A stretch of 64,000 nucleotides of DNA from Oscillospiraceae bacterium. GTDB taxonomy: Bacteria; Bacillota; Clostridia; Saccharofermentanales; Saccharofermentanaceae. Below the pieces are notes generated by a model that worked only from the letters and a program-made list of their open reading frames with translations, was not told the DNA's origin and made no database searches. Positions 16,813 to 25,439 of the stretch are shown here, in pieces (positions within the stretch are counted from its first letter, which is position 1; each line of letters opens with the position of its first letter). The translations under genes were made by a program, and so were the position numbers. Location of the stretch: assembly GCA_902764825.1 (NCBI GenBank), contig CACWXL010000001.1, positions 186,001 through 250,000 on the forward strand. The letters run 5' to 3'.

Positions 16813-18657
16813 TTAGCCGTTATTATCTTCACCATTTGCCGGAGGATCTGTGGGCTTCGGCGGCGGCGGATCAGTCGGCTTCGGCGGATCAGTCGGCTTC
16901 GGCGGATCAGTCGGCTTAGGTGCCTCTGTAGGCTTATCCGGATTATCCTGCTTCGGTGTTGGAGTAGGGTTATCCGGATTATCCTGTTTAGGTGTTGGAG
17001 TAGGGTTATCCGGATTATCCTGCTTAGGTGTAGGTGTCGGATTATTCGGATCCGTAGTTGGCGTGGGCTTATTCGGATCAGGTGTAGGTGTAGGATAGAT
17101 AGGATTACCGAACTCATCAGTACCGATAGACTCAAGAGTCGGCTTAGGTGTAGCCGTCGGAGGATAGTAGATATTATCCTTCTTGACGCCTGTTGTCTGT
17201 ACGGTCTCACCGTCAGGAAGCGTAACTTCGCCCGTTGTTACCGATGTAGCATCACCGAAAGGATCGAATTCGCTTGTTCCTGTAATAGGATTCTCTGCCG
17301 TAAGCTTATCGCTTGCAACGTAGCCTGTAACGTTATTTGCCGTAAGGATCTTTGAGAAAGCCTCATTGGTGATCTCCTTAAGAGTTACGGGATCGCCGAG
17401 ATTAAGAGTTCCGATGACCGTTGCTTCTTCGGAAGCCTTGGAATATACAGGGACCATATTTTCGTTGGCATAAAGGACTGAACCAACGCCGACAGGAAGT
17501 GTTGTCGTGGTGGAGTCACCGAAATTGATGAGATCCTTCATGTTGAAGATCATGAATGTGACACCGAATCCGAGAAGGATGCAGACAATGAAGATGATAA
17601 GAGGAATGATTATCGTCTTTACCCTCTCCTTGCTCTCATTTACGATAAGTTCCTCTTCGTCGCTCTCTGCATAGCTTGCTACGGCAGAACCCGGAACATA
17701 GTTTATCGTATCGGAAGAATCAGAATCGTAATCCAAGTCTTTGTCGTTTTCGAAATCAGTAAATGCATTGGATTCTGCGGCTTTCTGATTATCTCTTCTT
17801 GAAAGACCGGCTTCCGTTCTGAGATTGCTGTTGATGACTGCATCGCCGGGAAGCAGGAATGTTGATTCGACCTTCATGTCGATAAGCGTAAGACCGGACT
17901 TGATTCCGTAGCTTACGGCTGCATTGATGATCTCCTTGGCCTTGACCTCAGTTGTCAAAGGCTTTGCGATGATGGAATTTCTCATCTGTGAAGGAAGTCT
18001 TCTGGAAAGGCCAACACCCATGAGGAACAGCTCGTCGTTGTCCTGAAGTTTCAAGTGAACCTTCTTGTCGGCATTGACGGGACCTTCCTGAGGCATCTTT
18101 CCGAGATACTGGGTAAGATTCATGTTCTCAGGATGCGTAAGCTCTTCGGAAGGCTGGATAGCGCCCATCTGTACATATCTGTGCGCAACGGTCTGCTCTT
18201 CCGAAAGGAGCATGATGCGGTTGTTTCTGAAGAGAACCGCCTTTGTGATACCGACATGGATTACACGAAGGATATCGCCTTCTATTACGAACATAGACAT
18301 TGAAGTCTTGAACTGTGTTCCCTTGTTGGCAGCGAAATTGCATACCTTTACGTTGAGGTTGTTGATTACCGTGTTTGCGAAACCGTCAAAATCGAGAACA
18401 GCCTGATTTGCGCATGCGGAGGCGATCCTCTCCAATTCGGCGTTAAGTTCAAGGTTCAATACTGCGGAAAGGTTATCCGGACCAATTGTCGAGAAAATAG
18501 CGCAGATCTGAATAGGTGATGTCGATCTGGCCGTTCTTAAGAACTCGTTGGGGAAATCTTCGATCTTACGTGAAAGCGTAAGAAAGAATACATTCTCCTG
18601 AGGCTCACCCTGGATCAGGTTAGTCTCGGCAATACAAGTTGCTACAGTCTTACTCAT
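16813..18657 (-). CDS. PP2C-like / SH3 membrane receptor with proline-rich tail
   Basis: A 614-residue protein in layers. Residues 1-265 resemble a degenerate PP2C phosphatase fold (GDILRVIHVGITKAVLFRNN, then EEQTVAHRYVQMGAI and DNDELFLMGVGLSRRL), but I do not see the metal-binding aspartates in normal order. An acidic linker follows (300-343), then one membrane helix (347-371), an SH3-like external domain (391-453, with VYSKASEEATVIGTLNLGDPV) and a 120-residue Pro/Thr tail with three copies of PTPTPKQDNPDN. The architecture suggests transmembrane signalling from the cell wall to a cytosolic pseudo-phosphatase. No kinase neighbour is present. The function is not known. Confidence 0.7.
   Translation of the reverse strand: MSKTVATCIAETNLIQGEPQENVFFLTLSRKIEDFPNEFLRTARSTSPIQICAIFSTIGPDNLSAVLNLELNAELERIASACANQAVLDFDGFANTVINNLNVKVCNFAANKGTQFKTSMSMFVIEGDILRVIHVGITKAVLFRNNRIMLLSEEQTVAHRYVQMGAIQPSEELTHPENMNLTQYLGKMPQEGPVNADKKVHLKLQDNDELFLMGVGLSRRLPSQMRNSIIAKPLTTEVKAKEIINAAVSYGIKSGLTLIDMKVESTFLLPGDAVINSNLRTEAGLSRRDNQKAAESNAFTDFENDKDLDYDSDSSDTINYVPGSAVASYAESDEEELIVNESKERVKTIIIPLIIFIVCILLGFGVTFMIFNMKDLINFGDSTTTTLPVGVGSVLYANENMVPVYSKASEEATVIGTLNLGDPVTLKEITNEAFSKILTANNVTGYVASDKLTAENPITGTSEFDPFGDATSVTTGEVTLPDGETVQTTGVKKDNIYYPPTATPKPTLESIGTDEFGNPIYPTPTPDPNKPTPTTDPNNPTPTPKQDNPDNPTPTPKQDNPDNPTPTPKQDNPDKPTEAPKPTDPPKPTDPPKPTDPPPPKPTDPPANGEDNNG
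16935..17040 (-). repeat. 36-bp tandem coding repeat (PTPTPKQDNPDN)
   Basis: Three near-identical 36-base units encode residues 540-575 of the PP2C-like receptor. They are part of a proline-rich segment likely to span the cell wall. The units are close enough to allow copy-number change by slippage. Confidence 0.85.
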
Positions 18658-18773
18658 CTTTATCGCTCCATATTTTGTTTGTCCTTTGCTTTATCCTTAA
18701 AGCAAATTCTATATTTACCGTCCCCGGCCGCGATTACAGTCAGGCACTCATAATTCTCCATATTAACTAAACA

Positions 18774-18802
18774 ATTATATCATCAGACTGTCATTTTCCT
18801 AA
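18774..18802 (-). promoter_or_regulatory. Possible promoter of the PP2C-like receptor gene
   Basis: Minus strand: -10 TATAAT (18774-18779) is perfect; 17 bases upstream is TTAGGA (18797-18802), a weak -35. The start codon is about 117 bases downstream. Confidence 0.5.
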
Positions 18803-18860
18803 TCACAGATATTAGAAGAATACTGTGGCAATTTGTCCCGGTTTGTGTAATCTTCATAAC

Positions 18861-18895
18861 AAAAAGGGGCTGTGACCTGTTGTCACAACCCCTTC
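18861..18895 (-). terminator. Rho-independent terminator of gdhA
   Basis: Minus strand: AAGGGGTTGTGAC-loop-GTCACAGCCCCTT with one G-U pair, followed by TTTG. It is 27 bases after the gdhA stop. Confidence 0.88.
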
Positions 18896-18921
18896 TATTT
18901 ACCTTAACTGATTCAGTTCTA

Positions 18922-20332
<1,411 letters not shown>

Positions 20333-20369
20333 TTAGGTGTTCAGACCTAGTTTAAACCAATCGTTAAGT

Positions 20370-20398
20370 ATAGTATTACAAGACTTTCGCAATTTCAA
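20370..20398 (-). promoter_or_regulatory. Promoter of gdhA
   Basis: Minus strand TTGAAA (20393-20398), a 17-base spacer, then TACTAT (20370-20375). This leaves a leader of about 110 bases before ATG 20254. The intact promoter argues that the gene was functional recently. Confidence 0.65.
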
Positions 20399-20404
20399 TA
20401 GGCA

Positions 20405-20440
20405 ATTAAAAAATGAAAGTTCGCAATCGCGAACTTTCAT
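20405..20440 (-). terminator. Rho-independent terminator
   Basis: A perfect 12-base inverted repeat (ATGAAAGTTCGC, four-base loop) is followed on the minus strand by TTTTTT. It ends the two-gene unit 21632-20475 just before the gdhA promoter. Confidence 0.85.
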
Positions 20441-20474
20441 TTCGATCATTTTCAATTAATTGTTTGCTTCTTGG

Positions 20475-20951
20475 TCAGGATTGTGTTCCCTCTGTCGCAA
20501 TTCCTGACGTGCTTTCTGAAGTTTTGTCTGCAAAAGGATCGTTCTCAACTACCTCGTCCCACGAATCTATTCCGAATATCTGAGATAACTCTCCATAGTT
20601 GATAACTCCCGTAAACCGGTCTACTGCGATGAAGATTATCAAAAGGAATATCAGGACCAAAAGCCCTCTTCTGATGATCATCATCCTTCTTTCCGCATTG
20701 AACTTTTCATCTACACGCTTCTTGGTAGTGTAGCCTACTACAACATAAACACGGCTGATGTCCGTTCTCTTCGGCCTGTTGCGGTATTCCTTGATCTTAC
20801 GTTTGACAAAAGCAATGAATCTTGAAGGAAGACCCTTGATGAGTCTTACTGTAGCCCTGTAAGAACAGCCCAGAAAATCGAGCACTACACTGCTCTTCAA
20901 ACTGCCTGTCGAAATAGGATCTTGGTTTCTGTCTTCCTGATTTATTGCCAT
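20475..20951 (-). CDS. Single-pass membrane protein of unknown function
   Basis: A 158-residue protein that I do not recognise. It has a strongly basic N-terminal cytosolic region (residues about 40-90 rich in Lys/Arg), one membrane helix (about 94-113, LLVLIFLLIIFIAVDRF) and a short acidic Ser/Thr-rich external tail. The topology resembles division-associated or anchor proteins, but no LysM or other known domain is seen. It follows the gene at 21009 by 57 bases, and the pair is divergent from lexA. Confidence 0.6.
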   Translation of the reverse strand: MAINQEDRNQDPISTGSLKSSVVLDFLGCSYRATVRLIKGLPSRFIAFVKRKIKEYRNRPKRTDISRVYVVVGYTTKKRVDEKFNAERRMMIIRRGLLVLIFLLIIFIAVDRFTGVINYGELSQIFGIDSWDEVVENDPFADKTSESTSGIATEGTQS

Positions 20952-21008
20952 ATCATTTTACCTTAAGGGCGATTATAGCATTGTTTATCAAAAGTAAGAA
21001 GCCACGAA

Positions 21009-21632
21009 TTAGGCAGATTCTTCGGAGCTGTCGATATTACTGCCTCTGATCTTTTGGATAGTGCCGGGATAATACATTCTTGTAATTGCAGAAATGGCAT
21101 TGGATTTCAACCTGTAAAATGTCGCTCTGCTGCAATAAAGCTTATTCGTCACATCACCCGGATCGATGCGCTGATAGTAATACAGATACATCAATCTGGC
21201 CAAGGGCAGTCTTATCGAGAGCATCCTGTTCAAAAGGATCGTTGCCCTCCTTCTTCTAATGATAAGTTCAACATACTGTTCTTCTAATGATTCAATAAAC
21301 TCACTGAAACCTTCTGAAAAACTGATCATAATGTCGTTCATATCACCCTGACCTTTGGGAATATACGCCGGTTCAGACACCTTGCACGGAGAGTAGTAAC
21401 CGGCATATATGTCCATAAGGCTTGTCGTCCCGTCTTCTCTCGCCTTACATATCTCCGCTATGATCGGATCTTCTACCGAAGGTTGGAATGAAAGATCTTC
21501 CCGTAAACGGTTAAGTCTGGATACTATGATCGCTCTTGCTTCGCCAAATGAAGCTGCATTCTCTATGGCTTCGTCTTTCAGGATCTTATTGAGATTAGAG
21601 TAATTATTAGATTTATTTATAACACTATGCAT
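21009..21632 (-). CDS. Putative helix-turn-helix regulator (sigma-like)
   Basis: A 207-residue protein. Its C-terminal third (about residues 140-195) reads as a helix-turn-helix: LMYLYYYQRIDPGDVTNKLYCSRATFYRLKSNAISAI, reminiscent of the sigma-70 region 4 or RinA/ArpU-type activators. The N-terminal part is helical and unrecognised. I chose ATG 21632 because GGAG precedes it by nine bases; an ATG at 21647 has no ribosome site. It is divergent from lexA and shares its 106-base regulatory region, so it could also be SOS-controlled. The identity is uncertain. Confidence 0.6.
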   Translation of the reverse strand: MHSVINKSNNYSNLNKILKDEAIENAASFGEARAIIVSRLNRLREDLSFQPSVEDPIIAEICKAREDGTTSLMDIYAGYYSPCKVSEPAYIPKGQGDMNDIMISFSEGFSEFIESLEEQYVELIIRRRRATILLNRMLSIRLPLARLMYLYYYQRIDPGDVTNKLYCSRATFYRLKSNAISAITRMYYPGTIQKIRGSNIDSSEESA

Positions 21633-21671
21633 GCCGGTTCTCTCCATAAAATTGAATTTTTAGCTGAACGC

Positions 21672-21710
21672 CAAACAAACGTTTGACACCTGTTTAATAA
21701 ATGTTACAAT
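21672..21710 (+). promoter_or_regulatory. lexA promoter with overlapping SOS box
   Basis: TTGACA (21683-21688), 16-base spacer, extended -10 TGTTACAAT (TACAAT at 21705-21710). The dyad CAAAC-AAAC-GTTTG (21672-21685) overlaps the -35 and has the geometry of the Bacillus SOS box GAAC-N4-GTTC, with the G/C of each arm changed to A/T. It suggests LexA autoregulation. Confidence 0.75.
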
Positions 21711-21738
21711 TATAGAAAATATGTTTGGAGGATTCCTT

Positions 21739-22395
21739 ATGCAGTCAAACGACAGAAAGACTATAGAACGTGTATATAACTACATTTGTAATTACATAAA
21801 TCAGAATCAGATTTCGCCTTCTGTACGAGATATCTGCGCCGGCGTAGGTCTTAAATCTACGTCCTCCGTTCACACTTACCTCAAACAACTTGACAGCCAG
21901 GGGCGTATTGAGTACAGACCCGGATTAAGAAGAGCTATTGTGATCAAGCAAGGAGCGGATGATTCAATTCAGGAATACTCGGGTTCTTCAAGTGTTACTG
22001 AATTAACCGAATACAGGAAGGTTCCCGTTATCGGTAAGATCACAGCCGGCATTCCGATCCTGGCTCACGAAGACTATAGCGATTCTTATCTGGTGAACAA
22101 GTCTCTAATAGGGGATTCCGAAGCATTCATGCTTAAAGTTCGTGGCAACAGCATGATCAATGCTCATATTCTTGACGGCGACCTTATTATCGTTCGTAAA
22201 CAAAATACGTGTGAAGAGGGAGACATAATAGCCGCTTTGATAGAGGACGAAGCTACGGTCAAGAGATTTGGAAAGAAGAACGGAATTCCTTATCTTTTCC
22301 CTGAGAATGATGACTACTCGCCAATTCCTTTCAACACTGAAGGATGCAGGATCCTGGGCAAGGTAGTTGGGCTACATAGATATTCAATCGATTAA
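21739..22395 (+). CDS. lexA: SOS repressor LexA
   Basis: LexA represses the SOS regulon and self-cleaves when RecA filaments form. It has 218 residues from ATG 21739, which has GGAGG seven bases upstream; an earlier in-frame ATG at 21721 has no ribosome site. The N-terminal winged helix has SPSVRDICAGVGLKSTSSVHTYLKQL. The cleavage site is the Ala-Gly in KITAGIPILA. The catalytic serine is in VRGNSMI and the lysine in ATVKRFG, so the peptidase is intact. It ends in a shared bidirectional terminator with the convergent miaA. Confidence 0.95.
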   Translation: MQSNDRKTIERVYNYICNYINQNQISPSVRDICAGVGLKSTSSVHTYLKQLDSQGRIEYRPGLRRAIVIKQGADDSIQEYSGSSSVTELTEYRKVPVIGKITAGIPILAHEDYSDSYLVNKSLIGDSEAFMLKVRGNSMINAHILDGDLIIVRKQNTCEEGDIIAALIEDEATVKRFGKKNGIPYLFPENDDYSPIPFNTEGCRILGKVVGLHRYSID

Positions 22396-22535
22396 CTACC
22401 TCCTCCCTTTTAAGATAAGTGTGTTTGTACCTTTATTATGTGGGCTCTGCACAGATTTTCAAGTAGAAAATTACAGTTTTGGATAATTGAGACTATTCTT
22501 GATTTTCCATTTATCTAATCAAAGCATTCTTATCA

Positions 22536-22562
22536 AAAACTGCACAGAAATGTGCAGTTTTT
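22536..22562. terminator. Bidirectional terminator between lexA and miaA
   Basis: AAAACTGCACA-GAAA-TGTGCAGTTTT is a perfect hairpin with A and T runs on both sides. It serves lexA (+) and miaA (-) and touches the miaA stop codon. Confidence 0.88.
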
Positions 22563-23514
22563 ATTTGCAAAGCTGTAAAACAAATTTGGCATTTACAGAA
22601 GGGTCATCAGGCTTGACCGGCGTAACGTCTTCACCCATGCTCCGAAGCCATGTGAGCTGACGTTTTGCATAATGTCTTGTACCGATCCTGATACGGTCCG
22701 CAGCCTGCTCCAGGGTTTCCTCACCTTCCAGATACTTGAGCATCTCTTTATAACCTATCGCCTGCCAGCATGTCGAAGTCCTGTCCACATTAAGATCAAG
22801 AAGCATCTTGGCTTCATTCACAAGTCCGTTATCTATCATGACACCGACTCTTCTGTTGATACGGTCATATAAGACTTCCCTGTCCCAATCGATCATGAAG
22901 ACCTTGAACGGGAACTCAGGTCCGTTTGCTTTGGACTTCTTATTCTTCTCAGTGAAGGTAATTCCCAGTGCATCGTATACTGCAAGAGCTCTTATTACAC
23001 GTCTTGTATTCTGCGGATCGATCTTATCCGCAGCTTCAGGATCAACCTCTTTAAGCCTGGAATACAAAGGCTCTATTCCCTTTTGCCCGAATTCTTCCGT
23101 TAATTCCTTAGTTGCTTTGATCTCGGCTTCCTCATCACCCGTTCCGTAATCAAGACCATAGAGCAGAGATGAGATGTATTGACCTGTTCCGCCGCAAACT
23201 ACGGGAAGTTTCCCGCGTTCGAGAATATCCCTTATTACAGGCAGAGCCGTGCAGACATAATCGTAAACGGAGAAATTGGCACCGGGTTCAACGATATCCG
23301 TCAGATAATGAGGGATATCCCCTATCTCTTCCTTGCTGTCTTTTGCCGTGCCGACATCAAGCCCCTTATATATCTGCATAGAATCAGCGCATACGAGTTC
23401 GCCGTCCGCAATCCTGCATATCTCTAACGCAAGCGCACTCTTACCGCTCGCAGTGGGTCCTGCGATAATCGGTATATATGAATACTTTTCGAAAATTGGG
23501 AAAGATGTATTCAT
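22561..23514 (-). CDS. miaA: tRNA dimethylallyltransferase MiaA
   Basis: Adds the dimethylallyl group from DMAPP to A37 of tRNAs reading UNN codons. It has 317 residues. The P-loop IIAGPTASGKSAL is near residue 17. CADSMQIYKGLDVGTAK, the GGTGQY motif (substrate channel), the QNTRRVIRALAVYD block and TRHYAKRQLTWLR are all present. It overlaps the mutL stop as ATGA. MiaB, which thiolates the product, is encoded at the other end of the same operon; DMAPP comes from the pathway begun by dxs. Confidence 0.97.
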   Translation of the reverse strand: MNTSFPIFEKYSYIPIIAGPTASGKSALALEICRIADGELVCADSMQIYKGLDVGTAKDSKEEIGDIPHYLTDIVEPGANFSVYDYVCTALPVIRDILERGKLPVVCGGTGQYISSLLYGLDYGTGDEEAEIKATKELTEEFGQKGIEPLYSRLKEVDPEAADKIDPQNTRRVIRALAVYDALGITFTEKNKKSKANGPEFPFKVFMIDWDREVLYDRINRRVGVMIDNGLVNEAKMLLDLNVDRTSTCWQAIGYKEMLKYLEGEETLEQAADRIRIGTRHYAKRQLTWLRSMGEDVTPVKPDDPSVNAKFVLQLCK

Positions 23515-25439
23515 CAGACGATTCTCTTGAAATTCTTCTCGTAATCTTTCTTGGCGACCGTAAAGAACGTAGGTCTTCCGTGAGCGCAGTGGTAAGGGTC
23601 TTCGCAGCCTGAGAGTTCCTCGACAAGTCTCATGGCTTCCTGCTGCGTGATCTTATCGCCTGCCCTTATGGCAGCCTTGCAGGCAGTCGTCTGGATAAGC
23701 TGATACCATATCTCGGATTTGGAAGGAACTTCGCGTTTAAGATCTGTAAGGATCGCACCGAAAACTTCCGACTGCTTTCCTGCCTTGCCGAGAGGAACTG
23801 TCCTTACGGCAACCTGTCTGTCGCCTAAGAGCTCGAGTTCAAATCCGTTGTCTTTGAACCTGTCGATATTATCCTCAACGAAGCTGTAGTCTTCCCAGGA
23901 AAGCGTCAGGATCTGCGGTGTTAATACCTGTTCTACGGCAGGCACGGCACCGGGCTTTTTCTTGATCATGAATTCCTCATAGAGGACTCTCTCGTGAGCC
24001 GCGTGCTGGTCTACGATAAAGCAGACATCCTCATTCTGGAGGATGATATATGTGGAGAAGATTATGCCGACAAAATCAGCCGCAGCAAGTCTGTCGATAT
24101 CCGTAATGTTCCTGTTCTCCTGAACATCATCGATTATCGCAGGTGCAGCCGGAACGGGCTCGATTATATCCTGTTCCGAAGCACTTTCCGGCTTAGCCGC
24201 AGGTTCGTCGGAAGTCTCTTTTAATGCTTCGATGTCAGGCTTGAATTCGGATAAGATCTGCAGAAGTTTATTTGCCTGAGCAGGATCTCCCTGCTGGCCT
24301 AACTTATGCGAAGCATTGGGTGCTGCAGAATACCTTGAAGAAGCCTTGGGAGCAGAAGACGCAGTTGAGAAATCATAGCGGAGCTGTGTTCCGGAATCGG
24401 CTTCCTCTTCGACCTTCTCGGCGATACCGTTAAAAGTCATGCCGGCTTCACCGTTCTTCGTCAGAGCATCCTTGATGCCGTGATAAACGAGCCTGAAGAT
24501 ATCACCGTCGTTGCTGAACTTGACCTCGCTCTTCTGCGGATGAACATTTACGTCAACGGTTCCGGGTTCACAGTAGATCATGAGGAAGCATATAGGGAAC
24601 TTATTCTTCATGACGGCATTCTTATAAGCTTCGTCAATTGCGGCGGAAACCGTCTTGCTGTGTATCAGTCTTCCGTTTACGAATACGACCTGAAGGCCCC
24701 TGTTGCCTCTTACAAACGAAGTAAGACCCGTAAAGCCTTCTATCCTGCCGCCTTCGTATTTGAAGCTTACCGGAACGAGCGCTTTTGCAGTCTCTTTACC
24801 GTATACCGCATAAACCGCATCAAGAGAAGAGCCGTTGCCCGGAGTGGTAAAGAGCGTTGCGCCGTCCTTGATGAGCTTTATCGATATCTCGGGAGCAATG
24901 ACGGCAAGCTTTTCTATAAGGCCTGTAATATACATTCCCTCAGTGGAATCTTTCTTAAGGAACTTATATCTTGCAGGAAGGTTCTTAAACAGATTCCTTA
25001 CTTCGACAGAAGTTCCGGACATTTCCGGATTATCATAGACACCCTTAAGAGAGCCGTCCTCGTAAACTACTTTGGTTCCTTCCTTCTCGCCTTTGAGACA
25101 GGTCGTGAGGGTTACGTCAGAGCAGGCAGCGATCGACGCCAGCGCCTCTCCTCTGAAGCCCATGGTCGAGAGAGAATAGATATCTTCGATCGAATGGAGC
25201 TTTGATGTCGCATGAATAAGAAATGCCTTCTCGGCATCTTCCCTGTCCATTCCGCAGCCGTCATCGGTAACTCTGATCAAAGAGATACCGCCGCCTGCAA
25301 ACTCCACGGTTATTCTGGAAGCGCCGCTGTCTATCGCATTATCGATAAGTTCTTTTACGACAGAGACGGGACGCTCAATGACTTCGCCGGCCTTAATGGC
25401 ATTGGCGGTCTTGGTATCAAGTACATTAATCCTGCCCAA
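23514..25439 (-). CDS. mutL: DNA mismatch repair protein MutL
   Basis: MutL couples mismatch recognition by MutS to strand incision. The 641-residue protein has the GHKL ATPase N-terminus (ELIDNAIDSGASR, VTDDGCGMD, GFRGEALASIA) and, after a linker, the C-terminal endonuclease domain with the metal motif DQHAAHERVLYEE and CAHGRPTFF. So it is the nicking type expected in bacteria without MutH. The start is TTG at 25439: GGGAGG lies six bases upstream and family residues begin at once (GRINVLD). The start lies inside the end of mutS (14-base overlap). Confidence 0.96.
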   Translation of the reverse strand: MGRINVLDTKTANAIKAGEVIERPVSVVKELIDNAIDSGASRITVEFAGGGISLIRVTDDGCGMDREDAEKAFLIHATSKLHSIEDIYSLSTMGFRGEALASIAACSDVTLTTCLKGEKEGTKVVYEDGSLKGVYDNPEMSGTSVEVRNLFKNLPARYKFLKKDSTEGMYITGLIEKLAVIAPEISIKLIKDGATLFTTPGNGSSLDAVYAVYGKETAKALVPVSFKYEGGRIEGFTGLTSFVRGNRGLQVVFVNGRLIHSKTVSAAIDEAYKNAVMKNKFPICFLMIYCEPGTVDVNVHPQKSEVKFSNDGDIFRLVYHGIKDALTKNGEAGMTFNGIAEKVEEEADSGTQLRYDFSTASSAPKASSRYSAAPNASHKLGQQGDPAQANKLLQILSEFKPDIEALKETSDEPAAKPESASEQDIIEPVPAAPAIIDDVQENRNITDIDRLAAADFVGIIFSTYIILQNEDVCFIVDQHAAHERVLYEEFMIKKKPGAVPAVEQVLTPQILTLSWEDYSFVEDNIDRFKDNGFELELLGDRQVAVRTVPLGKAGKQSEVFGAILTDLKREVPSKSEIWYQLIQTTACKAAIRAGDKITQQEAMRLVEELSGCEDPYHCAHGRPTFFTVAKKDYEKNFKRIV

